Source of the DNA: an uncultured Leptotrichia sp.
GTDB lineage: Bacteria; Fusobacteriota; Fusobacteriia; Fusobacteriales; Leptotrichiaceae
NCBI GenBank assembly: GCA_938017765.1
Contig: CALIJH010000072.1
Location: 1-20,670 of the forward strand
Length of the DNA: 20,670 nucleotides
Reading direction: 5' to 3'
Shown here: positions 7,062 to 15,196 of the stretch, in pieces
Layout of the letters: every line of letters starts with the position of its first letter
How positions within the stretch are numbered: the stretch's first letter is position 1
Program-made: the position numbers and the translations under genes
Notes under the pieces: generated by a model
Databases searched by the model: none
Seen by the model: only the letters and a program-made list of their open reading frames with translations
Told to the model about the DNA's origin: nothing

Positions 7062-9620
7062 CTATTCTTTTTCTTCTTCGGGGTTTTCAGTTATTTTTAC
7101 TGTCGATGCTACTTTTTCTTCATTTCTTACTTTCATTATTCTTACTCCTGATGTAGATCTTCCTATTACTGACACTGTATCCACTTTTGTTCTTATAAGT
7201 GTTCCTTCTGAAGTTATGAGCATTATTTCAGTTGTGTCGTCTACAATTTTAACATCTACTATTTTCCCTGTTTTTTCGCTAATTTTCAAGTTTATTATTC
7301 CTTTTCCGCCTCTTGCCTGAACTTTATATTCACTGAGAGCCGTTCTTTTCCCGTATCCTTCTTCGGTAATAGTCATAACGCTCAGTTTTTCAAGTTCCAT
7401 ATGAGGATTTATAATAACAGCGGCTACTACATAGTCCTTATCTCTAAGGGTTATACCTTTCACTCCTGCCGCAGTTCTTCCCATAGCCCTTACATCTTCT
7501 TCGGAAAATCTTATTGAAATACCGTTTCTTGTAGCTATAAATATTTCATCTTTTTCACTTCCGCTTGTCAGCCCTACAAACTTGAGTTCATCTTCATCCC
7601 TTAAAGTCAATGCTCTTATACCTGTCTTATTTATATTGGCAAACAAAGTAAGCTCCGTTTTCTTGACTACTCCGTCTTTTGTTATGAAGAACAATGTTTT
7701 TTCTTTTTCAAATTCACGGACTTTTATTACTGTACTTACTTTTTCATCTTCAGACAGTTTAATAAGATTGCTTATAAGTTTTCCTCTTGCCTGTTTTCCT
7801 GATTCAGGTATTTCATACACTTTCATGCTAAATACTTTTCCTTTAGTAGTAAATATGAGAAGTGTATCAAGATTTTTAGCTATGTACATATCTTTAATTA
7901 CATCATCTTCTACAGTATTTGTAGCATTTACTCCTATTCCTCCTCTTTTCTGGGAGTGATATGTATCAATTGTTGTCCTTTTTACATAGCCTTTTTCAGT
8001 CAGTGTAACTACAACATCTTCATCTTTTATAAGATCTTCTACACCTATCTCTACTCTTGCATCCCTTATTTCCGTTTTTCTCCTGTCTCCAAAAGTTTCT
8101 TTCAGGTTCAGTACTTCGTCTTTTATTATTCTGTATTTTTTAGAGTCATCTGCAAGTATAGATTTCAGTTCTTCTATTAACAGCATAAGTTCCCTGTATT
8201 CCTGTTCGATTTTATCTCTTTCAAGACCTGTCAGTCTTTGCAGCCTCATATCCAGTATAGCCTTGGACTGGATTTCCGTAAATCCGAAATTTGATATTAA
8301 TTTACTTTTTGCTTCATTGGCGTCTTTAGACCCTCTTATTATTCTTATGACTTCGTCTATATTATCAAGGGCTATTTTAAATCCTTCCAATATATGAGCC
8401 CTATTTTCAGCCTTAGTAAGCTCAAACTGCACTCTTCTTGTAATAACGTTATATCTGTGCAACAGATAATTTTCAAGTATCTGTTTTAGATTAAGGATTC
8501 TCGGATTGTTATTTACCAGTGCGAGCATTATTATACCGAAAGTGTTCTGTAAATCTGTAAATTTATACAGGCTGTTTAATATCAGTTCACTTTCCTCACC
8601 TTTTTTCAGCTCAATGACAATTCTTATTCCCTCTCTGTCGGATTCATCTCTCAAATCCGATATCCCCGTGAGCTTTTTCTGCCTTACAAGTTCCGCTATT
8701 CTTTCTATCAGCCTTGCTTTATTTACCTGATAAGGCAATTCTGTAACTATTATGGATTCTTTTCCTGTTTTGGAAGTTTCTATTTTTACTTTTCCCGCAA
8801 CTTTTATTTTTCCCCGTCCGGTTCTGTATGCTTCGTATATTCCCTGTTTTCCGTTAATTATACCTCCCGTAGGAAAATCAGGACCTTTTATATATTCTAT
8901 CAGTCCGTCTACAGTTATTTCAGGATTATCTATCAGTGCAACTATTCCGTCAGCAACTTCAGACAGATTATGAGGCGGTATATTCGTCGCCATACCTACT
9001 GCTATCCCTGTAGAACCGTTTAACAGTAAATTTGGCAGTTTTGCAGGTAATACTGTAGGTTCGTCCAAACTTTCATCAAAGTTTTTCCTGAAATCTATCG
9101 TATTTTTCTCTATATCTGCAAGTAATTCTGCCGTCATTTTAGCCATTCTCGCTTCGGTATATCTCATTGCAGCGGCTTCATCTCCGTCTACAGAACCGAA
9201 GTTTCCATGACCGTCGACTAAAGTATATCTCATATTAAAATCCTGAGCCAGTCTTACCATTGCATTATATACGGACGAATCTCCGTGAGGGTGATATTTA
9301 CCTAAAACTTCCCCTACGATTCTCGCTGATTTCTTGAAAGGTTTTTCATGAGTCATTCCCATTTCATTCATTGCAAACAGTATTCTTCTGTGGACAGGTT
9401 TCAGTCCGTCCCTTACATCGGGAAGAGCTCTGCTGACTATGACACTCATCGAATAATCCAGATAAGACGCTTTTATCTCATCTTCTATGTAAATATCGAT
9501 TTCATTGGTCATATTTGTTTCCTTTATTTCTTCGACAATAATCTCTCTGTCGTCATTATCATCCATTTCTTCGATTATATCTTCTTTTTTTTCTTCATCA
9601 TCTTTGAAATCATCAGACAT
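7062..9620 (-). CDS. gyrA: DNA gyrase subunit A
   Basis: This is the DNA breakage-reunion subunit of gyrase. From ATG 9620 it has 852 residues. The usual GyrA start is IYIEDEIKASYLDYSMSVI, preceded here by about 36 very acidic residues. Catalytic Tyr154 lies in AAMRYTE and the quinolone region HPHGDSSVYN lies at 110-119. The C-terminal pinwheel repeats include QARGGKG, a GyrA-box with Ala for the usual Arg; its presence supports GyrA rather than ParC. The start is uncertain. ATG 9620 has no Shine-Dalgarno site. The internal ATG at 9512 has AAAGGA with 8-bp spacing and gives an 816-residue protein with the standard N-terminus. A 13-codon in-frame ORF with a good site lies just upstream. The acidic stretch is open and coding-like, so the outer start is listed. 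It follows gyrB after 156 bp. Confidence 0.95.
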   Translation of the reverse strand: MSDDFKDDEEKKEDIIEEMDDNDDREIIVEEIKETNMTNEIDIYIEDEIKASYLDYSMSVIVSRALPDVRDGLKPVHRRILFAMNEMGMTHEKPFKKSARIVGEVLGKYHPHGDSSVYNAMVRLAQDFNMRYTLVDGHGNFGSVDGDEAAAMRYTEARMAKMTAELLADIEKNTIDFRKNFDESLDEPTVLPAKLPNLLLNGSTGIAVGMATNIPPHNLSEVADGIVALIDNPEITVDGLIEYIKGPDFPTGGIINGKQGIYEAYRTGRGKIKVAGKVKIETSKTGKESIIVTELPYQVNKARLIERIAELVRQKKLTGISDLRDESDREGIRIVIELKKGEESELILNSLYKFTDLQNTFGIIMLALVNNNPRILNLKQILENYLLHRYNVITRRVQFELTKAENRAHILEGFKIALDNIDEVIRIIRGSKDANEAKSKLISNFGFTEIQSKAILDMRLQRLTGLERDKIEQEYRELMLLIEELKSILADDSKKYRIIKDEVLNLKETFGDRRKTEIRDARVEIGVEDLIKDEDVVVTLTEKGYVKRTTIDTYHSQKRGGIGVNATNTVEDDVIKDMYIAKNLDTLLIFTTKGKVFSMKVYEIPESGKQARGKLISNLIKLSEDEKVSTVIKVREFEKEKTLFFITKDGVVKKTELTLFANINKTGIRALTLRDEDELKFVGLTSGSEKDEIFIATRNGISIRFSEEDVRAMGRTAAGVKGITLRDKDYVVAAVIINPHMELEKLSVMTITEEGYGKRTALSEYKVQARGGKGIINLKISEKTGKIVDVKIVDDTTEIMLITSEGTLIRTKVDTVSVIGRSTSGVRIMKVRNEEKVASTVKITENPEEEKE

Positions 9621-9629
9621 TGTATCTAT

Positions 9630-9671
9630 TTATGTATGTTCGGAATTTTTTTCATATGTTTCCGAAATCAT
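9630..9671 (-). CDS. candidate 13-codon leader ORF before gyrA
   Basis: An ATG (9669-9671) preceded by AAAGGAG (9676-9682) opens a frame encoding MISETYEKNSEHT, ending in TAA at 9630-9632. It is in the same frame as gyrA, and only three codons separate its stop from the ATG at 9620. It has a far better ribosome site than ATG 9620, so ribosomes could terminate and reinitiate there. It could equally be the start of a longer gyrA interrupted by a nonsense codon. A TATAAT box (complement of 9687-9692) lies just upstream but without a convincing -35. Confidence 0.4.
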   Translation of the reverse strand: MISETYEKNSEHT

Positions 9672-9776
9672 ACTTCTCCTTTCTTTATTATAAAACTTTT
9701 GGCGTAATTGACTTGTTCAATTTCCCAACTTTATTATATAGTTTAGGATAATCGGATATTTATAAATTTTTAAATT

Positions 9777-11759
9777 CTATACATCCAGATTTCTTACATA
9801 ATTAGCATTTTCTTCTATAAATATTCTTCTCGGCTCAACTTTATCTCCCATGAGTATGTTGAACATCTTGTCCGCATAGGATGCATCTTCCATAGTAACT
9901 TTCAGCAATGTTCTCACTTCAGGGTCAAGAGTTGTTTCCCAAAGCTGCTCGGGGTTCATTTCCCCCAATCCTTTATATCTCTGTATAGTGTATCTTCTAT
10001 TATCTTTTTCGAGAACAGTTGTTATCTTTTTTAGCTGATCATCGGAATAAGCGTATTTTATGGCTTTTCCTGCCTGCACTTTATATAAAGGAGGCTGTGC
10101 TATATAAATAAATCCTCCGTTTATAAGTTCTTTCAGCTGTCTGTAAAAGAAAGTGAGCATCAGTGTTCTTATATGGGCTCCGTCCACATCGGCATCGGTC
10201 ATTATTATGATTTTATGGTATCTCAGTTTTTCTATATCCATTTCTTCCCCGAAACCTGCTCCGAAAGCCGTTATCATTGCTCTTATTTCAGCATTTTCAA
10301 GTATTTTATGCATTCCTGACTTTTCGACATTCAGTATTTTTCCTTTCAATGGCAATATTGCCTGAAACCTTCTGTCTCTTCCCTGTTTTGCAGAACCTCC
10401 CGCCGAATTTCCTTCGACTATGAATATTTCGGATTCTGACGGGTCTTTGGAAGAACAGTCTGCCAGTTTTCCCGGTAAGGAACCTACTTCAAGAGTATTT
10501 TTTCTTAATACAAGTTCTCTCGCTTTTTTAGCAGCTTCCCGTGCCTTTTTAGACATGGACATTTTTTCTATTATTTTTTCAGCTTCTTTAGGATGATCTT
10601 CCAGATAGACTTTCAAGTTATTTCCGACTATAGTCGATACAATTCCTGTAACTTCACTATTTCCAAGTTTTGTCTTTGTCTGACCTTCAAACTGCGGCTC
10701 AGGAATTTTTACACTTATTACACAGACAAGTCCCTCTCTTACATCCGTTCCCTGAAACGTTCCGTCTTTATCCTTTACGATGTTCATCTGTTTTGCTATA
10801 TCATTTATTGTTCTTGTGAGAGCTGTCCTGAAACCGCTCACATGTGTACCGCCTTCGTAAGTATTTATATTATTGACAAAGGAATAGACATTTTCCCTTT
10901 GGGAAACGGTATAGCTCATGGCTATCTCGACTTCTACAAATTTTGCATTTTTCCATTTTTTCACGGTGTTTCCGTTATCATCGACAGTTTCCACTTCCTT
11001 AGCCTCTTCTACCTGATAAGTATCACTCATATATATTATATCGTCAGTTATTTTTTCCTCATCGGCTATTTCGCCTAAAAAGTCTTTTATACCCCCTTCA
11101 AATAAAAACTTTTCCTCTTTTATTTTTTCAGCTTCCCTTTCATCTATCAGAGTTATTGTCAAGCCTTTATTTAAATATGCGAGTTCTTTCAGTCTTAATT
11201 CGAGTACGGAAAAATCGTAAACCGTCGTTTCAAATATTTCAGTATCGGCTTTAAATTTAGTTACTGTTCCGTGAACATCCGCAGGAGCTTCACCTATTCT
11301 TTCCACATCACTTACAGGTTCTCCTCTTTTATAAGTTTGTCTCACTATCTGACCGTCCCTCGTTACAGTTACTTCAAGCCATTCGGACAGAGCATTTACC
11401 ACGGAAACTCCTACTCCATGAAGGCCCCCTGACACTTTATAATTGTCATTATCAAATTTTCCCCCTGCATGAAGTACAGTCATAACCACTTCAAGAGTAG
11501 ACTTTCCTGTTTCATGGGTAGCAAAAGGTATTCCTCTTCCGTTATCGGAGACTTCTATTATATTATCTTTCAGTATTTTTACAACTATATTATCACATAC
11601 GCCTGCCAGTGCCTCATCCACACTGTTATCTACTATTTCCCAGACTAAATGATGAAGTCCTCTCGATGATGTCGAACCGATATACATTCCCGGTCTTTTT
11701 CTGACTGCTTCCAGTCCTTCCAATACTTTAATATTCTCGGCTCCGTAATTATTAGCCAT
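9777..11759 (-). CDS. gyrB: DNA gyrase subunit B
   Basis: This is the ATPase and TOPRIM subunit of gyrase, 660 residues. The N-terminal GHKL ATPase shows EIVDNSVDEALAG, DNGRGIP and GGLHGVGVSVVNALS. The TOPRIM region shows EGNSAGGSAKQGRDR, PLKGKILNVEK and the metal-binding MTDADVDGAHIRTL, and the C-terminus has QRYKGLGEMNPEQLWETT. The proper start is the ATG at 11759: GGAGG (11765-11769) stands 5 bp upstream. An ATG at 11771 would have that Shine-Dalgarno inside its own first codons. The gene begins 22 bp after the kinase-like gene and is probably transcribed from the promoter at 12654-12682, with gyrA downstream. Length and motifs are complete. Confidence 0.97.
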   Translation of the reverse strand: MANNYGAENIKVLEGLEAVRKRPGMYIGSTSSRGLHHLVWEIVDNSVDEALAGVCDNIVVKILKDNIIEVSDNGRGIPFATHETGKSTLEVVMTVLHAGGKFDNDNYKVSGGLHGVGVSVVNALSEWLEVTVTRDGQIVRQTYKRGEPVSDVERIGEAPADVHGTVTKFKADTEIFETTVYDFSVLELRLKELAYLNKGLTITLIDEREAEKIKEEKFLFEGGIKDFLGEIADEEKITDDIIYMSDTYQVEEAKEVETVDDNGNTVKKWKNAKFVEVEIAMSYTVSQRENVYSFVNNINTYEGGTHVSGFRTALTRTINDIAKQMNIVKDKDGTFQGTDVREGLVCVISVKIPEPQFEGQTKTKLGNSEVTGIVSTIVGNNLKVYLEDHPKEAEKIIEKMSMSKKAREAAKKARELVLRKNTLEVGSLPGKLADCSSKDPSESEIFIVEGNSAGGSAKQGRDRRFQAILPLKGKILNVEKSGMHKILENAEIRAMITAFGAGFGEEMDIEKLRYHKIIIMTDADVDGAHIRTLMLTFFYRQLKELINGGFIYIAQPPLYKVQAGKAIKYAYSDDQLKKITTVLEKDNRRYTIQRYKGLGEMNPEQLWETTLDPEVRTLLKVTMEDASYADKMFNILMGDKVEPRRIFIEENANYVRNLDV

Positions 11760-11781
11760 TGTTTCCTCCATTTTCTATGTT

Positions 11782-12618
11782 TTATTTTTCTATTTTATTT
11801 TTTTTGAACTTGAATTTTTCCCTTATATCTCTTGTATTGTCTTTGAACTTTACTATGTATTTATGTAGTGTCATATAAAAGTACAGCTTTTTAAACACTT
11901 TTTCGTAAGGCTTTTTACATAATTTTGCATATTCTTCTGAAATTTTTTCAGCATATTTTTTAAATTCTATCATTTTTGAAACATTCTTCATTCTGACACT
12001 AAGGTTCATTTTTTGATTAAATTTCATTCGGTTTAAGTCCACAAGATAAAATCCGTATTTTCCATTTTTTTCCATTTTTATAAGAACGTTTCCCGGAGAA
12101 AAATCTTCAAATTTTATTCCCTTTTCATGAAGGTCAAAAGTAAACTCGGTAAATTCTCTAATTATTTTATCCCTTTCTTTGGAAAGCAGAAGATTTATTT
12201 CAGGACTGGATTTTTCATCCCAAAAAACTTCCCTGCATGTAAATTCATAATTCAGTTCCTCACTTATATAAAAACTCTTTTTTTCTTTTGTTTCTTCATC
12301 AATATAATCGTCAAAATAAGCTATCGGTTCGGGAGTTTTTATATTTTTTTCAAGAAGTCTGTTTGCGTATTCATAGGATCTTTTTGCCTTTGAAGCCGTA
12401 AAATATTTATAAATAAGCTGTGATAGAATATTCTTTTTTCCGAAATTTTTAACATTTATCTCTTTTTTTTCTCCGTTATTTATTATCGTAAATTTTTTTA
12501 TTTTATTTCTTCCTACCTCAGCATCAAGAATACCTGATTTTTCAAAATTTTTTAATATATCAGACAGAACATTTTTATCGTATCCTTTTTTTATTTCATA
12601 TTTCTGTTTTTTTATCAT
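11782..12618 (-). CDS. lipopolysaccharide kinase-like (WaaP/RIO-type) protein
   Basis: This 278-residue protein has a kinase-like fold of the Kdo/WaaP/RIO kind. Visible elements are a Lys in the INVKNF strand (Lys57), a helix SKAKRSYEYANRLLEKNIKTPEPI with Glu83, a catalytic-loop equivalent KFEDFSPGNVL (Asp172, Asn177), and a metal-binding DLN (Asp194). The essential positions appear present, so activity is plausible. The substrate, perhaps a lipid-linked sugar or protein, is unknown. The chosen start is the ATG at 12618, preceded by AAAGGGG. The longer frame from 12663 has no ribosome site and would start upstream of the promoter's expected transcription start. Its C-terminus is Lys-rich. It directly precedes gyrB by 22 bp, an unusual neighbour. 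Confidence 0.8.
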   Translation of the reverse strand: MIKKQKYEIKKGYDKNVLSDILKNFEKSGILDAEVGRNKIKKFTIINNGEKKEINVKNFGKKNILSQLIYKYFTASKAKRSYEYANRLLEKNIKTPEPIAYFDDYIDEETKEKKSFYISEELNYEFTCREVFWDEKSSPEINLLLSKERDKIIREFTEFTFDLHEKGIKFEDFSPGNVLIKMEKNGKYGFYLVDLNRMKFNQKMNLSVRMKNVSKMIEFKKYAEKISEEYAKLCKKPYEKVFKKLYFYMTLHKYIVKFKDNTRDIREKFKFKKNKIEK

Positions 12619-12653
12619 CTTAAAGCCCCTTTTTTTATTTATATTGACCCTAT

Positions 12654-12682
12654 ATTCTATCATAAAACTTTTCTTATTTCAA
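12654..12682 (-). promoter_or_regulatory. promoter of the kinase-gyrB-gyrA unit
   Basis: On the - strand TTGAAA (complement of 12677-12682) is followed by a 17-bp spacer and TAGAAT (complement of 12654-12659) with a TG one base upstream, an extended -10. Transcription would start near 12647. That is downstream of the 12663 ATG and upstream of the 12618 ATG, which fixes the kinase start. The -35 lies inside a perfect palindrome. Confidence 0.75.
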
Positions 12683-12690
12683 ATTTGAAA
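12677..12690. repeat. 14-bp perfect palindrome over the -35 element
   Basis: TTTCAAATTTGAAA at 12677-12690 is its own reverse complement and contains the -35 hexamer of the kinase-gyrB promoter. Its position fits an operator for a dimeric repressor or activator. AT-only palindromes arise easily by chance, but this one has two GC pairs and is exactly placed. Confidence 0.45.
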
Positions 12691-12809
12691 AGTCAAACAA
12701 CTGTCTCCTTTTATATTATTTATTGATTTTTTATTGAATATTTTAAAAATTAATTTATACTATCATTTTATATATTTCATGTTTTCCATGCTTTATTATT
12801 TCTTCTTAT

Positions 12810-13820
12810 TTATTTCTCATTCTGTTTTATCGACTTTACATATTTTCTCTTGGATTTCATAATTCTTTTTCTGGCATTTTTTACCAAATCCTTGTCGTCT
12901 GTTTTTTTCTCGGCTTTTTTTATGAACTCCAAAGCTTTGTCAAAATCTTTGAGCATTTCCGAAACATAAGCCGAATTAAAATAATGCAGAGGGTTATCGG
13001 GATTTAAAAGCAGGAGTTTTTCACATATTTTCCTTGCCCTTTCAAAATCTTCTATATATGTCGCATATCTCCCTTCAAGATTAAGAACTTTTTCCCTTGG
13101 AATTGTACTGTTTGCATAATTTATAAGAAGCAGTTCTATTTCATTCCTTTTATTCTCCCTTAAAAGAAAGTCATAAAATGCCTCATAGACAAGCTCATCG
13201 GTATTTTCAAAATTTATAGCAATATTATAATTTTCTATGGCACCGTCTATATCTCCCATTTTATCTTTTACACTGGCTATTTTTGTATAAATATAGTATT
13301 CCTCTATGTTATTTTTCGGATTTTTCAGTCTTTCCTCATAAATATTTATCGCTTCTTTATATTTTCCCTGTTTTGTAAAGCATTCTGCCTTGTCCATATA
13401 TCCGTCCGAGTTGTCCGGTTCAAGCTTTACAGCTTTTTCTATAAATTCCATGGCTTTTTTATAATATTTCATATCCATATAGGAAAGCCCTATATTGAGT
13501 ATAACATGATAATCTTTTTCTATTTTTAGATATTCTTTATAATAAAATATAGCTTTTTTAGGCTTATTAAGAGACTGGTTTATATATCCCATATTAAATA
13601 ATATCAATGTGTCTTTAAAATAATGTTTATAGGCTTTTTCACAATATCGAAGAGCCACCTTGAAAAATCCTGCCCCCGAATATATCCTTACGAGTAAAAC
13701 GAGAGCTTCATAATTATTTTCATCCATTTCAAGGACTGTTTCCAAATACAGTACCGCATCATCATACTTCATATTCTCATATGATTTCTTAGCTTCTACC
13801 AATAATTCCCGTATCTTCAT
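12810..13820 (-). CDS. tetratricopeptide-repeat protein
   Basis: This 336-residue protein is built almost wholly of TPR-like helix pairs. Typical units include YDDAVLYLETVLEMDENNYEAL (about 19-40), KKAMEFIEKAVKLEPDNSDGY, YKEAINIYEERLKNP, IDGAIENYNIAINFEN and FDKALEFIKKAEKK. No signal peptide or membrane segment is present, so it is cytoplasmic and probably a protein-interaction scaffold with no enzymatic domain. The start has AAAGGAG four bases upstream. It lies 11 bp after remB and closes the dnaA unit; 191 bp separate it from the kinase start. No clear intrinsic terminator follows. Its partner is unknown; the company of replication genes suggests, but does not show, a link to the cell cycle. 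Confidence 0.9.
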   Translation of the reverse strand: MKIRELLVEAKKSYENMKYDDAVLYLETVLEMDENNYEALVLLVRIYSGAGFFKVALRYCEKAYKHYFKDTLILFNMGYINQSLNKPKKAIFYYKEYLKIEKDYHVILNIGLSYMDMKYYKKAMEFIEKAVKLEPDNSDGYMDKAECFTKQGKYKEAINIYEERLKNPKNNIEEYYIYTKIASVKDKMGDIDGAIENYNIAINFENTDELVYEAFYDFLLRENKRNEIELLLINYANSTIPREKVLNLEGRYATYIEDFERARKICEKLLLLNPDNPLHYFNSAYVSEMLKDFDKALEFIKKAEKKTDDKDLVKNARKRIMKSKRKYVKSIKQNEK

Positions 13821-13831
13821 TTTACTCCTTT

Positions 13832-14098
13832 CTAAAACACTATACTGTTTACCAGATTGTCATATTCATCTGCTCTCATTTTAAGAGCTCTATTTGTATA
13901 AGATGTTATATAGATGAACTTTTCTGTAAAAATAAGAGTTCGTTTCTTTTTTCCTTCATAGCATAAATTCAGTATTTTTCTTTTTCCGTTTTCCATAATT
14001 TTTTTATTATTTTTATTTAGAATAAAGTCATCATAATCAACTAAAAATTCTATTTCTCTTAAGTTTATAAAAACGTTATTTTCAATATACAGATACAT
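13832..14098 (-). CDS. remB: RemB/YaaB family protein (DUF370)
   Basis: This 88-residue protein matches the RemA/RemB (DUF370) family. It begins MYLYIENNVFINLREIEFLVDYD, like the Bacillus YaaB/RemB start, and ends with RTLIFTEKFIYITSYTNRALKMRADEY, the family's serine/threonine-rich loop followed by KxRA. In Bacillus subtilis the gene lies between recF and gyrB; here it also lies between recF and gyrB, with other genes inserted, which supports the call. RemA binds DNA and activates biofilm genes; the role of RemB is less clear. A strong GGGGAGGA lies 12 bp before the ATG, a long spacing, but no other in-frame start exists before an upstream stop. Confidence 0.85.
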   Translation of the reverse strand: MYLYIENNVFINLREIEFLVDYDDFILNKNNKKIMENGKRKILNLCYEGKKKRTLIFTEKFIYITSYTNRALKMRADEYDNLVNSIVF

Positions 14099-14128
14099 CT
14101 TTTTTTCATTTCCTCCCCTTACATTATA

Positions 14129-15196
14129 TCATTTTTTCAGTTTTTTATAAATAGTCCGAAATTCCTTTTCATTTCTCAATTTTCTTATTGTTTTACCCCT
14201 TTCAATATTATAAATCTCTTTATTGTCCGTCCCTATTTTATAATCTATATAATTTTTTACATAAATTTCAAAATCGATATTGGCTTCCTGTTTTATCTCA
14301 TTTTTATATTCTTCGCTGCATTCTATTTCCATATTTTTTGCAATATAAAAATAGAGAAGCTCACTGTATGCCCGCTGGGCTAAAATATCCCTTGCTTTAT
14401 AATAAGTATATTCGTCCGTTCCTGTCTTTCTTATTGCTTCTTTTTCTCCTATTAAAGGATTTTCCGTAATAACTCTTCCCATATTTTCAAGTTTTATATT
14501 TTCTTCCTGCTCATAACATTCAGGACATATTTCCTGATTTTGCAGCGGATAAAATATATCTTTGCATTTTTTACATCTTATGTATCCCGAAGAAAGCAGG
14601 TAAATATCTTTCTTTTTTCTGTTTAAAGCTATCTTTTCAAGCTTTTCGGCTATATCTGAATATTTTTTATCTATTTTGCTTATGCTTTTTTTTATTTTTT
14701 CAATTTCCGAAAAGGATAAGTCTATATCTTCTGAAAATACCTGTTCCGTGTCTTTTTTATTTTTTTCAATCTCATATATTTTGCTTTCTTCTTTTATTAT
14801 ATTTTCTTTTGCTTCTTTTGTATTTTCTCTTTTTTCACTGTCTTTATTATTTTTTCCTGTCATTTCTTCTATCAGGTTTCTTTTTATTTTTCTGCTGATT
14901 TTTCTTATTTCCAGTTCACTTACTATCTCTTTCTGAAAAATATCATTTATTTTTTGAATAATTATATTCCGATGTATTACAAGACTGTGGTAAATAACTG
15001 TATCATTAACATTTACAATCATTTTTCCATTGTAAAGATTTTTAGGAAACGAGTTTCTCCCAATTTCTTCTCCCGTAATTTCTGTCCATTTTTTATTTAT
15101 CTGCCATAAAATATATTTTTCATTGTTAAATAGGGATATTTTTGATTTTATAATATTTGAAACTATATTTTCCGCACTTTTTATATCACTTTTCAT
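14129..15196 (-). CDS. dciA: DciA-like (DUF721) protein with C-terminal zinc ribbon
   Basis: Residues 1-105 resemble DUF721/DciA, the helicase operator that helps load DnaB in bacteria lacking DnaC/DnaI: a helix with LFNNEKYILWQINKKWTEITGEEIGRNSFPKNLYNGKMIVNVNDTVIYHSL-type pattern. A long charged, coiled-coil-like linker (about 110-200) follows, then a zinc-ribbon CxxC pair (Cys208, Cys211, Cys224, Cys227), then a helical tail of about 125 residues unlike anything I recognise. At 355 residues it is two to three times a typical DciA. Its ATG overlaps the recF end by 11 bp (15186-15196), indicating translational coupling. Position next to recF matches DUF721 genes in other bacteria. The DUF721 call is fair, and function is inferred. 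Confidence 0.75.
   Translation of the reverse strand: MKSDIKSAENIVSNIIKSKISLFNNEKYILWQINKKWTEITGEEIGRNSFPKNLYNGKMIVNVNDTVIYHSLVIHRNIIIQKINDIFQKEIVSELEIRKISRKIKRNLIEEMTGKNNKDSEKRENTKEAKENIIKEESKIYEIEKNKKDTEQVFSEDIDLSFSEIEKIKKSISKIDKKYSDIAEKLEKIALNRKKKDIYLLSSGYIRCKKCKDIFYPLQNQEICPECYEQEENIKLENMGRVITENPLIGEKEAIRKTGTDEYTYYKARDILAQRAYSELLYFYIAKNMEIECSEEYKNEIKQEANIDFEIYVKNYIDYKIGTDNKEIYNIERGKTIRKLRNEKEFRTIYKKLKK

Noticed and set aside
6918..7320. + strand frames across the Usp and gyrA genes
   Set aside because: They are antisense to well-supported genes and show only T-rich hydrophobic sequence without family motifs.
11769..11771. ATG at 11771 as the gyrB start
   Set aside because: Its next codons form the ribosome site GGAGG for the ATG at 11759, which gives a normal GyrB N-terminus.
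12661..12663. ATG at 12663 as the kinase start
   Set aside because: It has no ribosome site and lies within the promoter, upstream of the expected transcript start.
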